A stretch of 64,000 nt of DNA from Sulfitobacter marinus (GTDB lineage Bacteria; Pseudomonadota; Alphaproteobacteria; Rhodobacterales; Rhodobacteraceae), in assembly GCF_900116285.1 (NCBI RefSeq), contig NZ_FPAJ01000004.1, positions 62,001-126,000 of the forward strand, read 5' to 3'. The position numbers and the translations under genes were made by a program. The notes below the pieces were generated by a model, which was given only the letters and a program-made list of their open reading frames with translations, had not been told where the DNA came from and did not search any database. Of this stretch, positions 57,007 to 64,000 are shown in pieces; positions within the stretch are counted from its first letter, which is position 1; the number at the start of each line of letters is the position of its first letter.

Positions 57007-58392
57007 GTGAACGATCAACTTAGACAACTGCCCCAGATCGAGGCGATGCTAGCCTATCCCACAATAGGCGCATTGGTCGATGCATATAGCCGTGATGAAA
57101 CCGTCACCGCCCTGCGCCTGACCTTGGGCAACTTGCGCCATACGATCACCAAGGGCGATCCGGTGCAGCTTCCTGATTTCGCGGAAGATGCCTTTGCCGA
57201 CAGCCTGCGGAAGGTGATCAAGCAAGAGCGGCGGATGAACCTGCGCGCCGTGGTCAATGCGACGGGTATTATCATCCACACCAATTTGGGCCGCGCCCGC
57301 CTTGCGCCGCAAGCGATTGATGCCATGCACGATGTGGGGCTCAACGCTTCAAACCTCGAGCTGAACCTGACCACCGGCAAACGCGGATCGCGCTATGATC
57401 ATGCGGAGGCGCTGATTTGTGAACTGACAGGCGCTGAGGCCGCGTTGATCGTAAACAATTGCGCAGCTGCCGTTGTGTTGGGACTGATGGGCACGGCGAT
57501 GGGGCGCACGGTTGTCGCCTCGCGGGGCGAGCTGATCGAGATCGGCGGATCGTTCCGGCTGCCCGATGTGATCGCGCAAAGCGGGGCCATTCTACGCGAA
57601 GTCGGTGCGACCAACAAAACCCGCCTAAGCGACTATGCCGATGCCATTGATGATAACACTGCCGTTCTGCTGAAAAGCCACACCAGCAATTTCAAGATCG
57701 TCGGCTTTACCTCGGCCCCGGACCGGCGCGATCTGGCCAAACTGGCCCAAGACCGGAACCTGATTTTGATGGAGGATTTGGGCAGCGGTGTCCTGTTCGA
57801 TCTGTCGCCTTATGGGATGACGGACGAACCCGTTGTTGCTGATATTCTAAAAGCTGGCGTGGATGTTGTGATGTTCTCCGGCGACAAATTGCTGGGCGGA
57901 CCCCAAGCCGGTATTATCGCGGGCAAGGCGGATGTGATTGCAAAACTCCGGTCGCATCCCTTGCTGCGGGCCTTGCGGATCGACAAGCTGTCCCTCGCCG
58001 CGCTCGAGGCAACGTTGCGTTTGTACCGCGCGCCGCATGATCCCTTCGATACCATTCCCGTCCTCAAGATGCTGTCAGAACCATTGACTGATGTGCAGGC
58101 GCGAGCCGATGTGCTGGCGGGGCTGCTAGACGGTCTGGTTGCCACCTCGGTCATGCCATCTGACGCCTTTGTCGGGGGCGGGTCGCTGCCGCAACAAGGG
58201 CTGCAAAGCTTTGCGGTCAGCATTGCCCATTCTGACATGACGGCAGACGCCTTGGCCGATGCATTGCGCCATGCGCCGGTGCCGGTGATCGGCCGCATTC
58301 ACCAAGATCAGATTTTGCTGGATATGCGCACGGTGACGGATGCAGAGCTGCCGCTGGTCGTCGATGCCATCGGCCAAGCGCACGCGAAATGA
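57007..58392 (+). CDS. selA: L-seryl-tRNA(Sec) selenium transferase
   Basis: Converts Ser-tRNA(Sec) to Sec-tRNA(Sec) using selenophosphate. The 461 residues are of full length with GTG as start. The PLP lysine is K294 in MFSGDKLLGGPQAG, and family blocks NATGIIIHTNLGRARL and SNFKIVGF are present. Its stop overlaps the selB start (ATGA). The selenophosphate synthetase SelD is not in the window and must be elsewhere. Confidence 0.96.
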   Translation: MNDQLRQLPQIEAMLAYPTIGALVDAYSRDETVTALRLTLGNLRHTITKGDPVQLPDFAEDAFADSLRKVIKQERRMNLRAVVNATGIIIHTNLGRARLAPQAIDAMHDVGLNASNLELNLTTGKRGSRYDHAEALICELTGAEAALIVNNCAAAVVLGLMGTAMGRTVVASRGELIEIGGSFRLPDVIAQSGAILREVGATNKTRLSDYADAIDDNTAVLLKSHTSNFKIVGFTSAPDRRDLAKLAQDRNLILMEDLGSGVLFDLSPYGMTDEPVVADILKAGVDVVMFSGDKLLGGPQAGIIAGKADVIAKLRSHPLLRALRIDKLSLAALEATLRLYRAPHDPFDTIPVLKMLSEPLTDVQARADVLAGLLDGLVATSVMPSDAFVGGGSLPQQGLQSFAVSIAHSDMTADALADALRHAPVPVIGRIHQDQILLDMRTVTDAELPLVVDAIGQAHAK

Positions 58393-60275
58393 CCTCTGCC
58401 TGCGTCATCGTGATCGGCCATGTGGATCACGGGAAAACCACGCTGGTGCGCCGGTTGACGGGTATGGAAACCGACACCTTGGCGCAGGAAAAGCAACGCG
58501 GGCTGTCGATCAATCTGGGCTTTGCTTATTGTCGTTACCCATCTGGCATCGTTGACCTGATCGATGCGCCGGGCCACGAGGATTTTATCCGTGCGATGGT
58601 CGCAGGGGCCACGGGCGCACAGGCGGCGCTGCTGGTGGTTTCCGCTGTCGATGGCATCGCGGCCCAAACACTTGAACATTTACGCATCGCGAAGCTGCTG
58701 GGTGTCCCCGTCCGGTTCGTGGCTGTGACGAAATGCGATGTTCAGAACGCCGGTGATCTGAACGCGGGGCTTGCAACAATCCGCGATGGGCTGAACGGTT
58801 TGGGTCTGGGGGACGTGCCGATAATCCCTGTTGCTGCGGATTCAGAAGCGGGCATTCAGTCCCTGCATCACCGGCTGAAACGGCTCTTGGCTGAGGTTCC
58901 GAAGACGCAAAGCCATTCCGCAAGTTTTCTGCCCGTCGATCGCGTTTTCACGGTGCAGGGTATGGGAACTGTTGTGACTGGCACGTTGCTGGGTGGTGAT
59001 CTGGCTGTGTCCGACGCGATCACCTTGCACCCGCACAACCGACCCGTAACGATCCGCGGCCTGCAATCGCGCGGTGCTGCAAGGGAACGGGTGACCCATG
59101 GGGAACGCACAGCGGTCAATCTTCGTGGCATCGCGGCCGAGGAGATTACGCGCGGCGATGTTCTGGCAGCAGGTGGTCTATGCGCGCCAAGCTCTTGCAT
59201 GGATGTGGAACTGACGCTGCTGCCGGACGCGCCGAAACCGGTCAAGCATATGTCCGACGTTCGGGTACTTTTTGGCACGACACATGCCGTGGCGACCCTG
59301 CGGCTGATGGGCGGGGGGCAGGTCGAGCAAGGATGCGCTGCATTCGCGCAGTTACGTTTTGGCAAACCAGTCACGGGGTATGCCGGTCAGCGGATGATCG
59401 TTCGCAGCTTGTCACCTGCGGATACGATTGGCGGCGCTGTGATCCTTGATCCGTTCTCAACCGGCGTGAAGTCCGGTGATAAAAAGCGGTTGGCGGTGAT
59501 GCAGGCGACCTCTGGCGGTGATGTCCTTGCAATCGCCCATGCGCTTTGTGCGCAGGGGCGGGGCAGCGCGATGCTGGCTTACGCCGCCCGGATTGCGCAG
59601 CAAAGCGAGGCGCGTGTGTTATCCGACCTGGGTACCGCATTCGAGGTGATCGGAAGGGGAGAAATTGCCCCGGCTCAAGCGATCGCGGATGCGCAAAACG
59701 ATCTACTCGCAAAACTGAAAGCCTTTCACGCGGCGCATCCGCTGAAACGCTATGCTCCGCGCGGTGAAATGATGAACCGTGCCCTATCGCCCTTGCTGGG
59801 CCAATTCGTGGAAAATAGCTTGGCCGTGTCAGAGGACATCCGCATCGCCGAAGGTCAGATAGGGCTGGCCAGCTATGATCCTGCTGCGGTCATGACGCCG
59901 CTGCAAAAAGACCGGATGGTCGAGATTGAAACGCAGCTAAGGGACGGAGGGACCACCCCGCCCGGCCTAAGCGAGATTGTGCAATCCAATGAGGACGCGG
60001 ATCTGGTCGAGGTGTTGATTGCCAGTCAGTCAGCCGTTGCAATGGTCAATGTGGGTTTGAACCAGCAGCTGGTCTTTCATACGGCATCGGTCTCGGATGC
60101 AGCGCATGCCTTGCGCGAGGTATTCCCGCCCCCGACGCGGTTTACCACCAGCCAAGCACGCGAGGCGTTGAACACCAGCCGTAAATTCATCGTCCCGCTG
60201 CTTGAATATTTTGACGCCGCAAAAGTGACGCAGCGTGATGGAGACCTGCGCGTGATGGCTGGGCCTGCCGATTGA
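58389..60275 (+). CDS. selB: Selenocysteine-specific elongation factor
   Basis: GTPase that delivers Sec-tRNA(Sec) to UGA codons followed by a SECIS element. The 628 residues have EF-Tu-like domains (G1 GHVDHGKTT, G3 DAPGHEDF, G4 TKCD) and C-terminal winged helices that bind the SECIS hairpin (EALNTSRKFIVPLLEYFD near the end). The length fits bacterial SelB. Four-base overlap with selA, and tRNA-Sec begins 41 bases after its stop. Confidence 0.96.
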   Translation: MTSACVIVIGHVDHGKTTLVRRLTGMETDTLAQEKQRGLSINLGFAYCRYPSGIVDLIDAPGHEDFIRAMVAGATGAQAALLVVSAVDGIAAQTLEHLRIAKLLGVPVRFVAVTKCDVQNAGDLNAGLATIRDGLNGLGLGDVPIIPVAADSEAGIQSLHHRLKRLLAEVPKTQSHSASFLPVDRVFTVQGMGTVVTGTLLGGDLAVSDAITLHPHNRPVTIRGLQSRGAARERVTHGERTAVNLRGIAAEEITRGDVLAAGGLCAPSSCMDVELTLLPDAPKPVKHMSDVRVLFGTTHAVATLRLMGGGQVEQGCAAFAQLRFGKPVTGYAGQRMIVRSLSPADTIGGAVILDPFSTGVKSGDKKRLAVMQATSGGDVLAIAHALCAQGRGSAMLAYAARIAQQSEARVLSDLGTAFEVIGRGEIAPAQAIADAQNDLLAKLKAFHAAHPLKRYAPRGEMMNRALSPLLGQFVENSLAVSEDIRIAEGQIGLASYDPAAVMTPLQKDRMVEIETQLRDGGTTPPGLSEIVQSNEDADLVEVLIASQSAVAMVNVGLNQQLVFHTASVSDAAHALREVFPPPTRFTTSQAREALNTSRKFIVPLLEYFDAAKVTQRDGDLRVMAGPAD

Positions 60276-60316
60276 TCTTTCACCCACCCGCGCCTGCCGC
60301 TAGGGTCCGCCCAAAC

Positions 60317-60411
60317 GGAGGTGACTGGAGTCTGGTGGCTTCCCTGGTCTTCAAAACCATGGACGCGTCGACAAGGCGCGTGGTGGGTTCGATTCCCATC
60401 CACCTCCGCCA
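60317..60411 (+). tRNA. selC: tRNA-Sec (anticodon TCA)
   Basis: A 95-base tRNA with the long extra arm and 8-bp-type acceptor characteristic of tRNA-Sec. GGAGGTG (60317-60323) pairs with CACCTCC (60401-60407), then a G discriminator and encoded CCA. The D stem GGAGTC/GGCTTC has six pairs. The anticodon loop CTTCAAA places TCA at 60351-60353, and the T loop is GGTTCGATTCC. It sits directly downstream of selB. Confidence 0.96.
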
Positions 60412-60474
60412 AGTTTCTGGACATTCGCCCCAAACCTCCATCAATGTGCAAATGCATACTTGGGAGGGTGGCAG

Positions 60475-62064
60475 ATGATCGATGCAGCGCGGGCTTTCAC
60501 ACTTAGTAATCTTGACGGGACACCCTACGTTTTTGACGGCACAGGCCCAAGCCTGGTGTGTTTCGTGAAAGACGATTGCGAAACCTGCAACATCGCAGGC
60601 CCGGTTCTTGAGGGGCTTTTCAAGGCCTATGGCGGCGGCATCAATATGGTCGCGCTGGGGCAATCCGGCGATAAAAACGCAGATTTTGCGCAGCGTCACG
60701 GCCTGACAATGCCCGTGTTGGGTGATGCAGGATGCAAGGTGTCTTTTGATTGGGATATCGAAATTGTGCCTGCCGTGTTCTGGATTGATGCAGATGGCAA
60801 TGTCGTCACCAAATTCGAAGGGTTCGTGCGTGACGACTGGCAGGCCCTGTCCGATCAGATTACCATTGAAACACGCCAACCCGTTGCGCAAATCGATTGG
60901 GATAGCTTGCCCGCGTGGCGGCCCGGTTGCGGATCAAAACACTTTGACCCCGAGATTTACGACAAGCTGCGCGCCGAAGCGGACGGCAGCGTTTTGCGTG
61001 CCCGCAAGGTAGAGGTCGCCAGCGGTGATGATGTGGCCGAGTTTATGTTCGATCAGGGGTTTTCGGATGGTTTGCCACTGGTGCCGCCGACACCTGAACG
61101 GGTGATGCGGATGCTTGCAGGCACCCACCGCGACCCGCAAGACTTGGTGGCAACCGTGCCCCCGAACATGGGTGTTGGCACGGTCGAAAAAATCGCGATC
61201 AATGCGGTGATGGCCGGCTGCAAACCGGAATATCTGCCCGTGGTAATTGCCGCAGTCGAGGCCGTTTGCACCGATGAATTCAACATCCACGGGGTCACAG
61301 CAACCACAATGGGGGCGGCCACGGTTGTGATTGTGAACGGGCCTGTGGTGGACAAGATCGGCATGAACGCGGGCCTTGGCGCGATGGGGGCGGGTAACCG
61401 TGCCAACGCCACAATCGGGCGCGCGTTGCGGTTGGTGATCCGCAATGTCGGCGGGGCGACGACGGGGGGCGTTGAACGGTCAACGCTTGGCAACCCGATG
61501 AAATACACCATGTGCTTTGCCGAGAATGAGGCCGTGTCGCCGTGGGATCCGCTGCATGTTGAACGGGGCTTCAAGGCAGACGATTCCGTTGTGACCGTTT
61601 TTGCGATGACGGGCGGCCCTGTGCATATCGTCGACCAGACATCGCGTAAACCGGATCAGATTGCAGGGTCCTTGGGGCAGGGGCTCGAAGGGGTGTTCAT
61701 GCCCAAGCTGCATAACCTGCCCATCGACGCGCTGCTGGTCGTGTGCCCCGAGCATATCAACACGCTGACCGTTGATGGGGAATATTCCAAAGACCGTCTG
61801 CGGGATCGCATTCAAGAGGTCACATCCCGACCCCTAAGCGAAATGGTGCAGGACGATCATTCGGGCGCGGGGATTCCCGTTGCTGATGCCAAGAAGATGG
61901 ATCCGGAAAAACTGGCCAAGCTCGCCCCGAAATTCGCAGGCAAAGAATATATCCACATCGTTGCCGCAGGCGGCGATGCAGGCAAGTTTTCGTCGGTCTT
62001 TCATGGCTGGGCCACGGGGGCTGTGGGGTCAATTTCCGTTTCCAGAAAGATCGATCTGGGATAA
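60475..62064 (+). CDS. Thioredoxin-fold fusion protein upstream of selenoprotein
   Basis: A 529-residue protein. Residues 1-125 form a thioredoxin/AhpC-like domain with the redox motif CETC (C35, C38) and DIEIVPAVFWIDADGN containing the cis-Pro. The remainder, from about 190, is a domain I do not recognise: GFSDGLPLVPPTPERVMRML, NMGVGTVEKIAINAVMAGCKPEYL, GVTATTMGAATVVIVNGPVV and Gly-rich GAMGAGNRANATIGRALRLV. ATG 60475 follows GGGAGGGTGGCAG; the frame opens at a TTG at 60460. It lies 24 bases ahead of the Sec gene and 63 after tRNA-Sec, so a redox role linked to that selenoprotein is likely. Confidence 0.75.
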   Translation: MIDAARAFTLSNLDGTPYVFDGTGPSLVCFVKDDCETCNIAGPVLEGLFKAYGGGINMVALGQSGDKNADFAQRHGLTMPVLGDAGCKVSFDWDIEIVPAVFWIDADGNVVTKFEGFVRDDWQALSDQITIETRQPVAQIDWDSLPAWRPGCGSKHFDPEIYDKLRAEADGSVLRARKVEVASGDDVAEFMFDQGFSDGLPLVPPTPERVMRMLAGTHRDPQDLVATVPPNMGVGTVEKIAINAVMAGCKPEYLPVVIAAVEAVCTDEFNIHGVTATTMGAATVVIVNGPVVDKIGMNAGLGAMGAGNRANATIGRALRLVIRNVGGATTGGVERSTLGNPMKYTMCFAENEAVSPWDPLHVERGFKADDSVVTVFAMTGGPVHIVDQTSRKPDQIAGSLGQGLEGVFMPKLHNLPIDALLVVCPEHINTLTVDGEYSKDRLRDRIQEVTSRPLSEMVQDDHSGAGIPVADAKKMDPEKLAKLAPKFAGKEYIHIVAAGGDAGKFSSVFHGWATGAVGSISVSRKIDLG

Positions 62065-62088
62065 CATAGGAGTAAGAGGAGGACATGA

Positions 62089-62610
62089 ATGACAATAATT
62101 CTCGACCCGACGGATGAACGCATCCCGGTCGCGCGTCAGATTGCCGAACGAACGGGGTCTGTGCAGGGGGTTGTGGGGTTGCTGAACATCAGTAAGCCAC
62201 GCGGCAATATCCTGCTGGATGAGTTGGACCGTTTGCTGGCAGAAGGCGCGCCCGGCGTAGAAATCCGGCGCTATACCAAGCCGACATTCGCCAAGCCATG
62301 CCCTGACGCATTGCGCCATCAAATTCGCGATGAATGCGATTTCTTGGTAGAGGCATTGGCGGACTGAGGATCATGTACCACGTGCAGTATGCACGATACA
62401 GTCTGGTTTGAAATCCAGGGGATCCCATCCGTTTCTGTCGCCTCAAGCGCATTTGGCCAAGCTGCTGAAACACAGCGCAAGGCGCTTGGTATGGAAGGCG
62501 CGCGATATGTCTTGGTGCCGCATCCTATTCAGGATGCTACCGATGATGAAATGCGCATCAAAGCGCGCGAAGCCTATGATCAGATCATGGCAGCGTTGCG
62601 CGAAAAGTGA
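62089..62610 (+). CDS. UGSC-motif selenoprotein (TGA at 62365-62367 read as Sec)
   Basis: Two apparently separate frames, 62089-62367 and 62389-62610, are in the same frame and join through TGA into a 173-residue chain. The junction reads A-D-U93-G-S-C-T-T-C-S-M-H, giving the U-G-S-C motif that names a known selenoprotein family, with further cysteines at 96 and 99. Nothing resembling a start or ribosome site precedes the second half. A SECIS-like stem-loop begins seven bases after the TGA, and selA, selB and tRNA-Sec lie just upstream. The N-terminal half (ILDPTDERIPVARQIAERTG) and the C-terminal half are both conserved-looking. An AGGAGG site precedes the ATG. The biochemical role is unknown; a redox activity using Sec93/Cys96 is inferred. 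Confidence 0.9.
62365..62400 (+). promoter_or_regulatory. Sec codon and bacterial SECIS-like hairpin
   Basis: After TGA (62365-62367), TGTA (62374-62377) pairs with TACA (62397-62400) and CGTGC (62381-62385) pairs with GCACG (62391-62395), capped by AGTAT. The apex GCAGTATGCAC resembles the E. coli fdhF SECIS apex GCAGGTCTGCAC, including a GU in the loop, and lies about 19 bases after the UGA as expected for SelB. Confidence 0.8.
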
Positions 62611-62617
62611 AATTAAG

Positions 62618-62647
62618 GCGGCGCAGGGGAAACCTTGGGCCGCTTTT
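62618..62647 (+). terminator. Terminator after the selenoprotein gene
   Basis: GCGGC (62618-62622) pairs with GCCGC (62639-62643) around an inner AGG-CCT helix, followed by TTTTA. It overlaps the end of the convergent nagA by two bases. Confidence 0.65.
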
Positions 62648-63776
62648 ACAGTTCTGCGATCCAGCCCGTCTCGGTCATGTCTGGGCTGAGCCACAGCATA
62701 TCATTGGCGTGATTACGCGAGGGCGGGCTGCGCAACATCCCAGCAGGGATCGTGGTTGCGCGTGCCAATGCCTTTTCAAGCGGCTCTTTGACGTCCTCAA
62801 CCATTACGCGGATCGCCTGCGGCATTGTCAGGTCAGCACCGGCAAGGGTGCCGTCCGCTAGTGTGAGCCTACCATCCTTGCGTAGGATTTCACGGCCGTT
62901 CAACTGAAAGCTGGTGATGTCTGACCCCGCCGTCGCCATGGCGTCGGTCACAAGGAAGATATCGTTTTGCCCGGTTTTTGAGGCTAATGCAGTACGGATC
63001 ATCGCGGGATGCACATGCACACCATCGGCAATCAGTCCGCAGGCCGCCATTGGGTGGCTAAGCGCAGCACCCACCAGACCGGGCGCGCGGGCTTGCGCTT
63101 GGCTCATTGCGTTGAACAGGTGGGTGGCGCAGCGTGCGCCTGTGTCAAAGGCCGCCATGGCCGTATCGTAATCACAATCGCTGTGGCCCAGCGATACGAT
63201 GATCCCGGCACCCGCCAGCGCCCTGATCTGCATTTTGGTTACGTTTTCGGGGGCGACGGTGACCATCAGATTGGGAATATGGTCGGCTGCATCCAAAAGC
63301 ATGCGTAGATCGCTGTCCTGCATGGGGCGGATCAGGGTGCCGTCATGCGCGCCTTTGCGTGCCACGCTCAGATGTGGCCCCTCGAGGTGCAGGCCCGCGA
63401 TGCCGGGGATGCGTTGGTCAACCGCGTCCGTAACGGCCTTGATCGCTGCGGCAGTTTGGGTGGGCGTGTCGGTAATTAACGTGGGCAGGAACGATGCCGT
63501 GCCCAGCCCACGATGCGCCGCTGCAATGGTGGCAAGGGTTTGTACGCTCGGCGCGTCATTGAACATCACACCGCCACCGCCATTGACCTGTAGGTCCACA
63601 AACCCTGACAGCAGTATTCCGCTATCTAAGCTGTGTGTCGGGCAATCTCTTGGCAGGTCTTGAGGTGCGATGATGCGCGTTTCGCCATTCGGCAACACCA
63701 ACAACGCATGGTCGTTCCATAGGGCCGCACCGTCGAAAATACGCGCGCCGATATAGGCCGACCGCGCTTGGGTCAT
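62646..63776 (-). CDS. nagA: N-acetylglucosamine-6-phosphate deacetylase
   Basis: Deacetylates GlcNAc-6-P to glucosamine-6-P in amino-sugar and cell-wall recycling. The 376 residues are an amidohydrolase barrel with metal ligands Glu in LHLEGPHLS, His in SLGHSDCD and His in CATHLFNAM, and the catalytic Asp in LVTDAMATAG. Its ATG overlaps the stop of the upstream gene (ATGA), so the two are translationally coupled. Confidence 0.95.
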   Translation of the reverse strand: MTQARSAYIGARIFDGAALWNDHALLVLPNGETRIIAPQDLPRDCPTHSLDSGILLSGFVDLQVNGGGGVMFNDAPSVQTLATIAAAHRGLGTASFLPTLITDTPTQTAAAIKAVTDAVDQRIPGIAGLHLEGPHLSVARKGAHDGTLIRPMQDSDLRMLLDAADHIPNLMVTVAPENVTKMQIRALAGAGIIVSLGHSDCDYDTAMAAFDTGARCATHLFNAMSQAQARAPGLVGAALSHPMAACGLIADGVHVHPAMIRTALASKTGQNDIFLVTDAMATAGSDITSFQLNGREILRKDGRLTLADGTLAGADLTMPQAIRVMVEDVKEPLEKALARATTIPAGMLRSPPSRNHANDMLWLSPDMTETGWIAEL

Positions 63777-64000
63777 TGCGCCGCTGCGCTTTTGGCGAGG
63801 GCAAAGGCACCATCGACAGCACGCCCTTTTGCAGGAGCCAGATTGACGGTCGTCTGGGCGGGTAAATAGGGCGCATAATGCGGCCCGACCCCGCCTGCCA
63901 GACAGAGCAGATCGTTCGTCTGGTATTCCAGAGCCGCAAGCGCGTTTTGCAGGTAATCCGCGCCGCGCTGCATCAGCATTGTGCCAATCGGATCACCCGC
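63773..64000 (-). CDS. BadF/BcrA-type ATPase, probable N-acetylglucosamine kinase (5' end beyond right edge)
   Basis: The last 76 codons of a leftward gene that ends in the ATGA overlap with nagA. Visible sequence includes AALEYQTNDLLCLAGGVGPH and a C-terminus ending FALAKSAAAQ, compatible with the C-terminal part of the BadF/BadG/BcrA ATPase or N-acetylglucosamine kinase family. Phosphorylation of GlcNAc ahead of NagA would make sense. The active-site region is outside the window, so the assignment rests on the tail and context. Confidence 0.7.
   Translation of the reverse strand, partial: AGDPIGTMLMQRGADYLQNALAALEYQTNDLLCLAGGVGPHYAPYLPAQTTVNLAPAKGRAVDGAFALAKSAAAQ

Noticed and set aside
62389-62610. 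Separate 73-residue gene starting at ATG 62389
   Set aside because: It has no ribosome site, begins inside the SECIS-like loop, and is exactly in frame with the upstream gene across TGA; it is the C-terminal half of the selenoprotein.

Overview
The window looks like chromosome of an alphaproteobacterium of the Rhodobacteraceae, most likely the marine Roseobacter group. Four things point there: the protein sequences, a class I lysyl-tRNA synthetase, a GltX2-type glutamyl-tRNA synthetase, and the gene neighbourhoods (mreBCD-mrdA, ybbA-ybbP/tesA, bluB under a B12 riboswitch). Genus cannot be fixed by eye. I see no insertion sequence, prophage, CRISPR array or rRNA; the only tRNA is tRNA-Sec.

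Layout. 0-4 kb: leftward rod-shape operon mreB-mreC-mreD-mrdA (mrdA cut by the left edge). 4-10 kb: two VOC-fold proteins; leuA preceded by a leucine-rich leader peptide and hairpin; an SDR enzyme; and a secreted MORN-repeat protein translationally coupled to a small monooxygenase-fold protein. 10-15 kb: nadE, gltX, a MATE exporter and a gamma-glutamylcyclotransferase-like gene. 15-20 kb: tandem glycine riboswitch and gcvT-gcvH-gcvP. 20-24 kb: ybbA/ybbP-type ABC exporter divergent from a tesA-like esterase, then a cold-shock gene.

24-35 kb is a complete-looking reductive pyrimidine catabolism locus: preT-preA (dihydropyrimidine dehydrogenase), a RutR-type repressor, a ureidopropionase-like amidohydrolase, dihydropyrimidinase and a four-gene ABC importer. 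Matching 16-bp palindromes sit in front of preT and in the rutR/amidohydrolase divergent region, so one repressor probably controls the set. Two nearly identical csp genes, in the same orientation, bracket this block.

35-56 kb is mixed housekeeping: an L,D-transpeptidase, an orphan response regulator, bluB with its cobalamin riboswitch, ettA, a universal stress protein with a sodium:amino-acid symporter, nadD, dacB, terB-like, lysS, a large beta-helix protein (possibly a gene transfer agent head spike), uvrB and an NDUFS4-like complex I subunit.

57-62.6 kb is the most striking part: selA, selB, tRNA-Sec (selC), a thioredoxin-fold fusion protein, and a gene whose two apparent halves join in frame through a TGA followed at once by a SECIS-like hairpin. 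The joined product carries U-G-S-C and is read here as a selenoprotein of the UGSC type. The window thus holds the Sec decoding machinery, its tRNA and a likely client in one co-oriented cluster. The right edge holds nagA and the end of a probable amino-sugar kinase.
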